Source: Ruegeria sediminis (GTDB lineage: Bacteria > Pseudomonadota > Alphaproteobacteria > Rhodobacterales > Rhodobacteraceae). Taken from it: a DNA stretch of 64,000 nt. The stretch is taken from assembly GCF_005938215.1 (NCBI RefSeq), contig NZ_VCPD01000008.1:1-64000 (forward strand), in the 5' to 3' direction. How positions within the stretch are numbered: position 1 is the stretch's first letter; each line of letters opens with the position of its first letter. The notes below the pieces were generated by a model that was not told where the DNA came from, made no database searches, and worked only from the letters and a program-made list of their open reading frames with translations. Positions 16,588 through 26,000 of this stretch are shown piece after piece. The position numbers and the translations under genes were made by a program.

Positions 16588-16607
16588 TTGATTGACTGAC
16601 CAATCAA
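16588..16607. promoter_or_regulatory. BetI-like palindromic operator in the choX / betB divergent region
   Basis: TTGATTG-N6-CAATCAA is a perfect 7-bp inverted repeat located 69 bases upstream of choX and about 200 upstream of betB, in an AT-rich stretch. BetI, the TetR-family choline-responsive repressor, uses operators of similar size and AT-rich half-site character, so this is its likely site. A betI gene is not in the window. Confidence 0.6.
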
Positions 16608-16809
16608 TATACAATTTATGTGATTTCGGAATTGATGCAGGCGCGCAGGCACGCTGGAAATCACACGGTCGTTGATCCGCCCATTGGCGCGGTGCCCAAT
16701 CACGATAAGCGGGCGCGGCCATGGCGTCAGCTTTGACGCGACAGTCGCCAGGACCGCAGTGCGAGCCCTGCATGAACACTGGAACAAGAGACTGGATCAA
16801 GAGGATTTC

Positions 16810-18267
16810 ATGACTCTCCGCGCACAGCCCAATGCCAGCCACTTCGTCGACGGTTTCTACATCGAAGACGCAGCGGGCTCCCCTATTCCGGTGCTTTATC
16901 CTGCCACCGGACAGGAAATCGCTCGCCTGCACGAGGCAACGCCCGCCATCCTTGAACAGGCGGTTGCCTCAGGAATGCGCGCTCAAAGGGACTGGGCGGC
17001 CCGCAGCGGCACCGAGCGGGGCCGCGTTCTGCGCCGCGCCGCCGAGATCATGCGTGCCCGCAACCGCGAATTGTCGGAACTGGAGACATTGGACACCGGA
17101 AAGCCCCTGCAAGAGACCTTGGTTGCGGACGCGGCCAGCGGCGCCGATGCGCTGGAGTATTTCGGCGGAATCGCGGCAGCATTGACTGGCGAACACATCC
17201 CGCTGGGCGGTGATTTCGCTTATACCGTGCGCGAGCCTTTGGGTGTCTGCGCGGGTATCGGCGCGTGGAACTACCCGATCCAGATCGCCAGCTGGAAGGC
17301 GGCTCCGGCCCTAGCCTGCGGCAATGCAATGATCTTCAAGCCCTCGGAAACCACGCCGCTGTCCGCCTTGAAGCTGGCGGAAATCCTGATGGAAGCAGGC
17401 GCGCCCGCGGGGCTTTTCAACGTGGTGCAGGGCACGGGATCCGTCGGCGCGGCGCTGGCTGGCGATGAGCGCATCGCCAAGATATCGCTCACCGGGTCGG
17501 TTCCGACCGGCCGCAAGGTTTATGCCGCCGCCGCAGACGGCCTGAAACATGTCACGATGGAACTGGGCGGCAAGTCGCCTCTGATCGTCTTCGACGACGC
17601 GGATGTGGAGAATGCCATTTCCGGCGCAATCCTTGGGAATTTCTACTCGTCCGGACAGATCTGCTCGAACGGTACGCGGGTCTTTGTGCAAAGATCGATC
17701 AAGGAGAAATTCCTGACCCGCCTGACCGAACGTCTGGCCGGCGTCGTCATGGGGGACCCGATGGACGAGACCGTCAATTTCGGCCCGCTGGTGTCGGAGA
17801 CGCAACTGGAAAAGGTGCTGTCCTACGTGAAAACCGGTCAAGACGAAGGCGCACGGCTCATCACTGGCGGTAATCGCACAGGGCGCGAAGGCTGGTTCAT
17901 GGAGCCCACGGTCTTTGCAGATGTCACCGACGGCATGACGATCGCCCGCGAAGAGATTTTTGGCCCGGTCATGACCGTACTTGATTTCGATGACGAGGAT
18001 GAGGTGATCGAACGCGCGAACGACACCGAATTCGGATTGGCGGCGGCCGTCTTCACCGCCGACCTTGGCCGCGCACACCGGGTGATCGGCAAGTTGCAGG
18101 CGGGAACCACCTGGATCAACACCTACAACCTCACCCCAGTCGAGATGCCCTTTGGCGGCGTCAAGAAGTCCGGCGTCGGCCGCGAAAACGGGTGGGCAGC
18201 CATCGAGCACTATTCGCAGATGAAATCGGTCTATGTGGCGCTGGGCAAGACCGAAGCGCCATATTGA
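16810..18267 (+). CDS. betB: Betaine aldehyde dehydrogenase
   Basis: 485 residues from ATG 16810, with GAGG 6 bases upstream; the frame is open further upstream but without similarity. It has the ALDH core with the general base in TMELGGKSP and the nucleophile in [13 protein letters not shown], an arrangement very close to BetB proteins. It ends with [12 protein letters not shown] and an [11 protein letters not shown] tail. It oxidises betaine aldehyde to the osmoprotectant glycine betaine with NAD(P). Its location opposite choXWV supports choline-to-betaine conversion. The partner choline dehydrogenase (betA) and betI are not adjacent here, unlike in the common betIBA clusters. Confidence 0.9.
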   Translation: MTLRAQPNASHFVDGFYIEDAAGSPIPVLYPATGQEIARLHEATPAILEQAVASGMRAQRDWAARSGTERGRVLRRAAEIMRARNRELSELETLDTGKPLQETLVADAASGADALEYFGGIAAALTGEHIPLGGDFAYTVREPLGVCAGIGAWNYPIQIASWKAAPALACGNAMIFKPSETTPLSALKLAEILMEAGAPAGLFNVVQGTGSVGAALAGDERIAKISLTGSVPTGRKVYAAAADGLKHVTMELGGKSPLIVFDDADVENAISGAILGNFYSSGQICSNGTRVFVQRSIKEKFLTRLTERLAGVVMGDPMDETVNFGPLVSETQLEKVLSYVKTGQDEGARLITGGNRTGREGWFMEPTVFADVTDGMTIAREEIFGPVMTVLDFDDEDEVIERANDTEFGLAAAVFTADLGRAHRVIGKLQAGTTWINTYNLTPVEMPFGGVKKSGVGRENGWAAIEHYSQMKSVYVALGKTEAPY

Positions 18268-18277
18268 CATGAGGCAC

Positions 18278-18296
18278 GGCAGGCTTGCCCCCTGCC
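18278..18296. terminator. Hairpin between convergent betB and dgoA
   Basis: GGCAGG-N7-CCTGCC is a perfect 6-bp stem in the 75-base gap between two converging genes. No T-tract follows on either strand, so it is a possible bidirectional terminator of low certainty. Confidence 0.35.
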
Positions 18297-18342
18297 CGCC
18301 AGAACGCCTGCATTCAACAAACGATCCGATCAGCCGGTGTCC

Positions 18343-18948
18343 CTACCCCACCACCTCGTCATATGTGGCGACGATCAGCCCGGCGCGGCTGGCGACCGTG
18401 GCCGCATCGTCACCCGGGCGATAGAGCGCGCCGCCAATGCCGAACCCGTTCGCGCCAGCCGCGATCCAGTCAGCGAAGTTCTCCGGAGAAGCCCCACCGA
18501 CAGCCAGCACCTGCACCTCTGGCGGCAGAACCACTCGGATCGCCTTCAAACCGTCTGGGCCGACCAGGTTTCCGGGAAACAGTTTCAGTCCGTCCGCCCC
18601 CGCGGCAAGTGCGGCAAAGCACTCGGTCGGCGTCATGGCGCCGGGATAGGAGATCAATCCCGCTTCCTTGGTGCTGGCGATGACAGCCGGATTGGTGTCG
18701 GGCGACACCACCAGCCGCCCGCCCGCATCTGCCACGCGCAGCACTTCATCGGTTGTCAGAACCGTCCCCGCTCCGATCAACGCTTCGGCGCCAAATGTTT
18801 CCACCATGCGTGCGATCGAGGCATAGGGATCGGGCGAATTGAGCGGCACCTCGATCTTGTCGATCCCTGCCTGGATCAGCGCATCGGCAATGGGTACGGC
18901 ATCGTCCGGAGTGACGCCACGCAAAATGGCGACGATGTTGCGGCTCAT
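18343..18948 (-). CDS. dgoA: 2-dehydro-3-deoxy-6-phosphogalactonate aldolase
   Basis: 201 residues from ATG 18946-18948, overlapping the kinase stop by ATGA. It belongs to the class I KDPG/KDPGal aldolase family: VAILRGVTPD at the N terminus, the catalytic base region KIEVPLNSPDP, GAGTVL, and the Schiff-base lysine in GADGLKLFPG. The form PLNSP (rather than the TLRTP of KDPG aldolases) and the linkage to DgoK favour the galactonate branch. It cleaves 2-keto-3-deoxy-6-phosphogalactonate to pyruvate and glyceraldehyde 3-phosphate in the De Ley-Doudoroff pathway. No dgoD dehydratase is beside it. Confidence 0.88.
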   Translation of the reverse strand: MSRNIVAILRGVTPDDAVPIADALIQAGIDKIEVPLNSPDPYASIARMVETFGAEALIGAGTVLTTDEVLRVADAGGRLVVSPDTNPAVIASTKEAGLISYPGAMTPTECFAALAAGADGLKLFPGNLVGPDGLKAIRVVLPPEVQVLAVGGASPENFADWIAAGANGFGIGGALYRPGDDAATVASRAGLIVATYDEVVG

Positions 18949-19847
18949 TCTTCTGCTCCTGTCATCCGGGCATGGGCGGCGGCGAGCCCTGCGAGTGTCA
19001 TGGTTCGTGCATCGGCATATTCCGTTTCGCAAGACTGCGTGCCGAGTGCCGTCGAATAATGCGCGCACAAGGACGGATCGCCGATCAGCACCACGTTCCG
19101 TCCTTGCCAAAACGGCCGCGCGCCGGCCAGTTCCGCCCCGATCAAACACCCGGAAAGCCGCGCCCGCGCCGCATCGGGGTCGAGTTCCGAGACCAGAGCG
19201 GTCGCACGCAGAGCAAACAGCGATGCCGTCAACTGATCCGGCGCGGACAGCGCATCCCCCACGGCCGTAGTGAAAGCATCAGAATTCCAACCGTCTCCGA
19301 TGCCGTGCCGCAAGACTGACTGCTTCGACAGCAGCGCAAAAAGCTCTCCGGTCATGAACGTACGAAAGTGAACTACCTTGCCAGCATCGATGCGAACCCA
19401 TTTGGTATGCGTACCGGGCAAACAGATGGACCCCTGGAACTCCGGATGCCGTTTCAGATATCCCGCGATCTGGGTTTCCTCGCCCCGCATCACATCAGGA
19501 GGGTTGGCCTGACTCAGGCCCGGCAGGATGCACACGTTCAGGCGCGGGTCATTTGTCCTTACCTTCTGGCCATCCGTCGCAATCGGAGCGCTAGGCACCT
19601 TGGCATAAGGCGCCTCGGCCCAGCCTTGCCGAGCTCCGGCCATGCCGCAAATCACGACGTCGCAGGGCCCCTGCCCTAACAAATCTCCCGCCAGTTCGAT
19701 GAAAACGCGTTCGAATTCGTCGGGCTTCAACTGTCCCATTCCCTGGTCCGACACTCGCTCGGCCGAAACCTGGCCTTCATGATCGAATGCCCAAAGGCGG
19801 AGGTTCGTCGTGCCCCAGTCGGCGGCTATCCAGCGTGTCTTGGTCAT
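18945..19847 (-). CDS. dgoK: 2-dehydro-3-deoxygalactonokinase
   Basis: 300 residues from ATG 19845-19847. The N-terminal IAADWGTTNLRLWAFD is the ASKHA phosphate-1 motif of the DgoK family. The central FQGSICLPGTHTKWVRIDAGKV and LTGELFALLS are also family-specific. It phosphorylates 2-keto-3-deoxygalactonate at C6 with ATP, feeding the translationally coupled aldolase downstream. It is divergent from a TAXI-type TRAP transporter over 441 bases that hold possible operators, so galactonate or a related sugar acid may be the transported compound, although TAXI systems are poorly assigned. Confidence 0.88.
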   Translation of the reverse strand: MTKTRWIAADWGTTNLRLWAFDHEGQVSAERVSDQGMGQLKPDEFERVFIELAGDLLGQGPCDVVICGMAGARQGWAEAPYAKVPSAPIATDGQKVRTNDPRLNVCILPGLSQANPPDVMRGEETQIAGYLKRHPEFQGSICLPGTHTKWVRIDAGKVVHFRTFMTGELFALLSKQSVLRHGIGDGWNSDAFTTAVGDALSAPDQLTASLFALRATALVSELDPDAARARLSGCLIGAELAGARPFWQGRNVVLIGDPSLCAHYSTALGTQSCETEYADARTMTLAGLAAAHARMTGAEE

Positions 19848-20288
19848 TGTCACCCCAAACCCGGAATACACACTGTGACGGACGAAGTTCCGTGGCGGAT
19901 CACCGGCAGGATCAGTTGGTCCAACGGGGTTATCCTACTGGCCGCATCGCAGCAGATCGCGGCAAAACCTACGTCAGAACAAGAAGTGTCTGCCACTCTT
20001 TCCTCGCGTCTTTCCCGGGATTTCAACAGGCAAAAAACTTGCCGGAGGTGGCTTCACTATCAGAGCGTTCCGACCGGAACAACAGGCAACGGGTTGGTCC
20101 GGCAAAGAGGTGGATTTCGTCCAGGACCAGATCATGGTTCTACGCCTCGAAAAGCACCACCAATTTTATCCGTCAGGCCGCTTGCAATCGCTTGCGCGAC
20201 GCGGTGGTTCGGTCTTAGGGTCGCACAGTTTCCGCGCAACGGGCCGCCCTGATTGCGGACAGGAACACCATCAGCGGAGGAACGAGGA
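19848..20288. promoter_or_regulatory. 441-base divergent control region with palindromes between dgoK and the TAXI transporter
   Basis: No convincing gene. An 11-bp palindrome GTTGG-T-CCAAC lies at 19915-19925, a second GTTGGTCC copy at 20093-20100, and another inverted repeat, GTTCC-N4-GGAAC, at 20067-20080. The two GTTGGTCC copies about 178 bases apart could be operators of a GntR/FadR-type regulator, many of which bind TTGGT half-sites. No regulator gene is adjacent. Confidence 0.35.
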
Positions 20289-21239
20289 ATGAAACTGAAA
20301 TGGTTTGCGGCATTGGCCGCGGCGGCTCTGGTTGCCGGGACCGTACAGGCCGAAGAGCGCATCACCTACAAATCGGCCAAGACGGGCACATCCTATTATC
20401 AGATGGGCGTGCAACTGGCCGAAGCGATCAAGGCCGGAACCGATGGTGCGGCCATCGTCACGCTTGAGGAAAGCCAGGGGTCGGTCCAGAACGTCATGGA
20501 GGTACGCGCGCGCGGCGGCGACTATGTCTTCACCACCCCGCCTGCCCTGATCGGCCTTGCGCGCGAAGGCAAGGCGATGTTCGAAGACAAGTCGGATCCC
20601 TCGTTCAACGACATCCGGGCTCTATTCCCGATTCCCTCGCTGACCATGCATTTCGTGATGTCCGCCGACAGTGGCGTCGAGAGCATTGCCGATCTCGAGG
20701 GCAAGACAATCCTGCTGGGCAGCGGTTCGTTCGGCGCCACCGAGGGCGAGAAATACATCCAGCTCTTCGGCCTCGAAGGCAAGGTGACGTTGTCCGACGC
20801 CGAATTGTCGAACGCGGTCGCGGCGCTGAAAAACGGCCAGATCGACGGTTTCGTCACCGCCAGTTCCTACCCGGCGCCGAACGTGATCGAGGCCGCCGCC
20901 TCGACCGGCGTCAAGATCCTGTCGATGACCGACGACCAGGTTGCCGAGACCAAACGCACAAAGCTGGTGATCCCGGCAGGTACCTATGCGGGCCAGGACA
21001 GCGACGTGGTGACGACCTCGCTGCCGGTCGCAGCCTATGCCACCAGCAAGATGTCCGACGACACCGCCTATCTTCTGACCAAGACCTTCTGGGAACAGCG
21101 TGAAGCGATGGCCGAATCCGCGCCCTGGTGGGGCGCCGTGACGCCAGACATGCTGGAACTGATCACGACCGAACTGCATCCGGGCGCGATCCGCTATTAT
21201 GAAGAGGCCGGCGTGCCCCTGAGCGACGCCCACAAATGA
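20289..21239 (+). CDS. TAXI-family TRAP transporter solute-binding protein
   Basis: 316 residues from ATG 20289, with GAGG 4-5 bases upstream. The signal peptide MKLKWFAALAAAALVAGTVQA precedes a mature start ERITYKSAKTGTSYYQMGVQLA. The TAXI signature of early Gly-Thr-rich ligand contacts, then QGSVQNVMEVRARGGDYVF and WGAVTPDMLELITTELHPGAIRYYEEAG, is present. It binds the substrate in the periplasm for the fused permease encoded downstream. TAXI substrates are rarely known (glutamate/glutamine and a few acids have been reported). The divergent dgoKA genes suggest a sugar acid, as inference only. Confidence 0.87.
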   Translation: MKLKWFAALAAAALVAGTVQAEERITYKSAKTGTSYYQMGVQLAEAIKAGTDGAAIVTLEESQGSVQNVMEVRARGGDYVFTTPPALIGLAREGKAMFEDKSDPSFNDIRALFPIPSLTMHFVMSADSGVESIADLEGKTILLGSGSFGATEGEKYIQLFGLEGKVTLSDAELSNAVAALKNGQIDGFVTASSYPAPNVIEAAASTGVKILSMTDDQVAETKRTKLVIPAGTYAGQDSDVVTTSLPVAAYATSKMSDDTAYLLTKTFWEQREAMAESAPWWGAVTPDMLELITTELHPGAIRYYEEAGVPLSDAHK

Positions 21240-21246
21240 TGCAACG

Positions 21247-21270
21247 GCCCCGCCCATCAGCGGGCGGGGC
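21247..21270. repeat. Intercistronic hairpin between TAXI binding protein and permease
   Basis: GCCCCGCCC, a six-base loop ATCAGC, and GGGCGGGGC form a perfect 9-bp GC-rich stem in the 40-base gap just after the stop at 21239. It is followed by only a weak T-run and then the permease ATG at 21280. It probably stabilises the upstream mRNA or attenuates transcription so that binding protein exceeds permease. Confidence 0.7.
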
Positions 21271-21279
21271 GCTTTCCCC

Positions 21280-23061
21280 ATGACTGAAATCTCCCTCCGT
21301 CCGCTCTGGGTCGCCCTGGGCTTGCTGACCATTGCAGCCCATCTGGGCCTTGTCTTCTATGGTCTGGTGCCGAACCTTGTCAGCCGCCCGCTGCACATGG
21401 CGCTGCTGTTGCCCTGGGTGTTTCTGTTGCCGGCCAATGGTCGGGTGCAGATCACCATTGGCCTCGCCTTGACTGTTGTCGGCGTGGCCTGCTGTCTGTG
21501 GATCGCGTTCAACCATCGCGCCCTGCGCGACCAATACGGTTTTCTTGAATCGCAGGCGCAGGTCTGGATGGCCGTGGCGCTTCTGGCGCTGACGATCGAG
21601 GGAGCGCGGCGGGCGATCGGCTGGCCGCTTCCGCTGGTGGCAGCGGCCATGCTCGCCTACGGGCTCTGGGGCCAACACTTGCCGGGTGAGTTCGGTCACT
21701 CCGGCACGCCGCTACGCAGCTTTCTCGGGACGTTGACCATCGCCGAAGGCGGGCTCTGGGGCAGCCTCACCGGTGTATCGGTCGGCGTGGTGGCGATCTT
21801 TGTCATCTTCGGCGCGACGCTGAACGCCGGCGAGGCCGGACGGGGTTTCATGAACGTGGCGGCGGCCGCCGCCGGACGCCTCAAGGGCGGCGCAGCGAAG
21901 GTCTCAGTGCTCAGTTCGGCGCTTTTCGGCTCGATCTCGGGCTCGGCCTCGGCCAATGTCGCCTCGACGGGCGCGGTGACCCTGCCGGCCATGACGCGGC
22001 TGGGCTATCCCAAGCGCCTGTCGGCAGCGGTCGAAGCGGTCGCATCCTCGGGCGGGCAGATCATGCCGCCCTTGATGGGCGCCGGCGCCTTCGTCATGGT
22101 CGAACTTACCGGCGTTCCCTATACCCAGATCATGCTGGCGGCGGTCTTGCCCGCGTTTCTCTATTTTCTCGCGGTCTGGGTTGGCATCAACGCCTGGGCT
22201 TCGCGACAGCCGCTGCCGGGCCTGCCCAAGGACCAGCGCCCTTCCCGCCGCGACGTGGCGGTCACATCGGCCTTCTTCCTGGTGCCGTTCACGGTGCTAC
22301 TCTGGCTGATGTTCGTTTCTGGCTTTACGCCGCAATACGCGGCCTGCGTCGCCACCTTCACTGGCGCTGGACTTCTGTTCTTCGACGGGCAAAGGGGCTT
22401 CGACGCACGGCAAGGCACCCGCCGGCTCGCCGAGACCGCGCTTGGCGCCGGACGCCAGATCGCGATGATCGGTTCAATCATCCTTTGCGCGTCGATCATC
22501 ATCGGCGTGCTCGGCATCACCGGGCTTGGAGTGAAACTCACTTCGGTGATCCTGTCCGGATCGGGCGGCCTGCTCTGGCCGTCGCTGCTTCTGACCGCCC
22601 TCGCCTGTCTGCTTCTCGGGATGGAAGTTCCGACCACCGCGGCCTATGTGATCTGCGTCTCCGTCGCCGGCCCGGCGCTGACGCAACTGGGTCTTTCGCC
22701 GCTGCTGGCGCATCTCTTCGTGTTCTGGTTCGCATTGCTCTCGACAATCACGCCTCCGGTCTGCGGAGCGGTGTTCATCGCAGCCGGCATGGTGGGCGAG
22801 AACTGGCTCAAGGTCGCGATAACCGCCATGGCGCTGGGGGTGGGCCTGTACGTGATTCCTCTGGGCATGGTGGCCAACCCGGCGCTGATAGGTCTGGCCG
22901 ATGAACCCGCCACTGCGGCACTTGCCTTCGGGAAGATGGGTCTGGCGCTCACCGCGCTCAGTTGGGGCCTGATCGGCAAGGCAAGCCCCCTGTTGCGCAC
23001 AATTCTGATAGCCGGGTCTTTGGCAGCCGTGTTCCTCGCCCCAGTGGCCATCACGGGTTGA
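21280..23061 (+). CDS. TAXI TRAP transporter fused 4TM/12TM permease
   Basis: 593 residues, consistent with a DctQ-DctM fusion typical of TAXI systems. The N-terminal third has four hydrophobic segments (starting LRPLWVALGLLTIAAHLGLVFYGL). The DctM part follows with the motif LSSALFGSISGSASANVASTGAVTLPAM, close to the universal GxxxGSxxANV stretch of TRAP large subunits. It ends with helices such as LTALSWGLIGKA. It imports its substrate with a sodium gradient together with the binding protein upstream. It converges on the large kinase gene with 28 bases between the stops. Confidence 0.88.
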   Translation: MTEISLRPLWVALGLLTIAAHLGLVFYGLVPNLVSRPLHMALLLPWVFLLPANGRVQITIGLALTVVGVACCLWIAFNHRALRDQYGFLESQAQVWMAVALLALTIEGARRAIGWPLPLVAAAMLAYGLWGQHLPGEFGHSGTPLRSFLGTLTIAEGGLWGSLTGVSVGVVAIFVIFGATLNAGEAGRGFMNVAAAAAGRLKGGAAKVSVLSSALFGSISGSASANVASTGAVTLPAMTRLGYPKRLSAAVEAVASSGGQIMPPLMGAGAFVMVELTGVPYTQIMLAAVLPAFLYFLAVWVGINAWASRQPLPGLPKDQRPSRRDVAVTSAFFLVPFTVLLWLMFVSGFTPQYAACVATFTGAGLLFFDGQRGFDARQGTRRLAETALGAGRQIAMIGSIILCASIIIGVLGITGLGVKLTSVILSGSGGLLWPSLLLTALACLLLGMEVPTTAAYVICVSVAGPALTQLGLSPLLAHLFVFWFALLSTITPPVCGAVFIAAGMVGENWLKVAITAMALGVGLYVIPLGMVANPALIGLADEPATAALAFGKMGLALTALSWGLIGKASPLLRTILIAGSLAAVFLAPVAITG

Positions 23062-23089
23062 CCATTGTCTGTTACTTGACCGCAGAAAC

Positions 23090-26000
23090 TTACCCGCCTT
23101 CAAAACCCTCACAGGCGTCTTGTGCGTCCATTGCCCCGAGGAATTGCGCACGCCTTTGGGGGCCCAGAACTTCTCCGCCGTGTTCGCAGGCGGAGCGCGT
23201 GCTCAGGACATCCCAAACACGCACGGCGCCGTCGTCTCCGGTACTCGCGAACTTTTGGCCATCCGGATGCAGTGCGAGGCGCCAGATCGGGCCTGCATGG
23301 GCGTCCGGAATGCGGCCCAAGGACTTACCATAGGTGATGTCCCAAAAATGCAGACCTCCGCGGCGGTCGGCTGCAACGACGCTGGCGCCGTCTCCGAGGA
23401 TCAGGACATCGGTCGCGCCGCGGACGTGACCTGTGAATTCAGCGATGCGCTCGCCTTGGGGCAGCTTCCAGATCGACACGATCTCGTCGCTGTCTGCGAC
23501 GGCAAGCAAGGTTCCGTCGGCGCTGAAGGACAGGGACCAGACGAGGTTACCGGACACCGCGAACGTCACTGGATCCGTTTCGCCGGCAAGCGACCAGAGA
23601 TGAACCTGACCTGTGCTTGTCGAAACGGCAACCTGCGATCCGGCCCCGTTCATCGCCGCCCGCGTCACGCTGCCAATTCCGGGCTGGAAACGTCTGACGA
23701 TCTGTCCGGTTTCCAAGTCGATCAGAACTGCCGCGCTTTCGGCTGCGGCCAGAAGTTCCGTTCCATCCGGCGCAAACGTCAACGACCAGATCGGCTCGCC
23801 AATCGCAGGCAGCCGGATCAGGTCTTCCTCCAGATCCGTGCCGGAAACGACAATGCGCCCGTTTCTGTCGGCGGTCGCGATACGGTCGCCACTGGGCGAG
23901 AGCGCGACCGCCCAGATCTGGTGATCATGCACAGGCATCACCGGAATGCCGGCCCCTTGCGTGGATGAAATCGCAACCGAACCTTCGGTGTCGCCAAAGA
24001 CCAACTGTCCGGCGCCTAGCGCCACGCCTTTCGGCAGCGCACCCGCGGCACCATCAAAATCCTGCGAAAGAGGAACAGCCGGGGTCAGCGACCAGAACCG
24101 CACCTGTTGATCCGAACCCAGAGTTGCGCCGAACCCTTGATCAAACGACAGCGCAAGGTCCATGATCCTGCCGGTATGACCAGAGGGTGAACGGGCGACC
24201 AGTTCCTGTCCGTTCGCATCCCAGACAAGCAAGCGCCCTTCGAAGTCGCCCCCGACCAGTTGCCGGCCTTCGCCCAAAAAACCGACGGCGCCGATCATGT
24301 CTCCCGCCGGAAAGGCCCGTCCAAGCGGCGCTCCGGTCGCCGTTTCAATTATCGCCGAACTGCCATCGCTGCTGACGGTCGCAAGCAGTGACCCATCATG
24401 GCTGAAGGACAGGCCCCAGACATCGCTGGAATGCAGGGTCTTCTCCGGCGAAAACAATTCTTCGCCCGAAGGATAGCGCCACGCCCAGACCTCGCCGGAT
24501 CCGTTTCCTGCGGCAAGCACATTGCCGTCCGGGCTGAAAGATACGCTCGTGAAATCGCCGGCCCGGGCCGCAATCGTTCGACCGCCCTCACCCGCTCCGG
24601 CGTCAAGCGGCCAAATCCAGACATGGCCGTCTTCGCCTACCGTTGCGACGACGGGGTCGCTCGGGTGGAACGCCAGACGCCATTGAACGTCACTCGTTTC
24701 TCCCAGCAAGCGCGGGGCGTCGGCGAAACCGCCGCTGATATCCCAGTAGACCAATCGCCCGCTGTCGCCCACGGCCGCAAAACCTTCGGTCTGCGTGGAA
24801 AACGCGACGTCCTGAACACCACCGACGCCTCCGTCCAGCGCCTCGCGCGATTGCCGCCGCGAAGTTGCATCGAGAATGCGGATCAGCCCGTCACGGCCGC
24901 CGGTCAGGACTGTGGCGGCATCCGGAGAAATGGCAATCGCAAGGGCATCTCCGGCGGGTACCGGCGCGCCGACCGGTGCGGGGTTGCCTGTGGCGAGGGC
25001 TTGACGCGCACGCAGCAGCGCGACGCGCGCATCATAGGTGGTGCGAGGGCTGCGCGACCGCGCGATCGATTGGGCCGCGAGGTTCAGCGCCAGCAAGGGG
25101 TCGTCGGTGGCGTACCCGGCCGCAGCCGCGCCCAGGGCACTTGCGAAACTGTCGTTGGCCATGACGGTCGCGGCATCCGCCAGCGCCGCGTTTTCCTGCG
25201 CTTGTCGGGACTGCCTGAAGGCGACGAAAGACGCACCGGTGGCGCTGACCGCCAGAACGGCGAGCGCGGTCACCGCCGCGATCTGCAGGCGGCGCCGCTT
25301 CGCCCGTCGCAAATCCGCCTCCTTCTGTGCGGCTTGCTGCGCCTCGGAACTGGCCTGAAGAAACTCCCGTTCCTTGGCGCCGGTCTTGTCTTTGTGGCCT
25401 TCGAACCACTCCAGAACGTACCCCAGGCGCGCGCCTCGCAACAAAAGCTCGGGGTCGCGCTCCGACTCGATCCAATCCTCGGCCATCTGGACGATGCGAA
25501 GGCGCAGTCGCAAATCGCTTCGGGACCGTTCGATCCACCGGTTCAGCCGCGGCCAAGACCGCAAAAGCGCCTCGTGGGAGATTTGAACGGTCTCATCGTC
25601 AACCGTCAGAAGCCGGGCCTCGGTCAGGCGTAGGATCACACGCTCCATGATCGGCGCATCGGCGTCTCCCTGAAACTCGGAACGATCGAGGATGCGGCGC
25701 GTATCCGAACCACCTTCGCCGGGCGTGACGAGGCTGAGAAGCAGGCGTTCGGCAACCCGTCGTTCCTCGTCGGAAAAGTCGTTGTCGAACACGGAATCCG
25801 CGGTCTGCCGGATCGCACCCGCTATGCCGCCGCTGCTGCGGTATCCCTCATAGGTCAACGTGGCGCCCAGGCGGCGCATCCACGTCTCGACCAGTGCATG
25901 CGACATGAGGGGCAACACCCCTGCGTCGTTGCCCGCTTCGGCCACGATCTCGTCGACAAGGTGCTGTTCGACGTAGATACCCGAAAGCCTTGCCGGTTCG

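Noticed and set aside
24398..25633. 411-codon plus-strand frame inside the kinase gene
   Set aside because: Shadow of the WD40 region on the other strand; no start signal or similarity.
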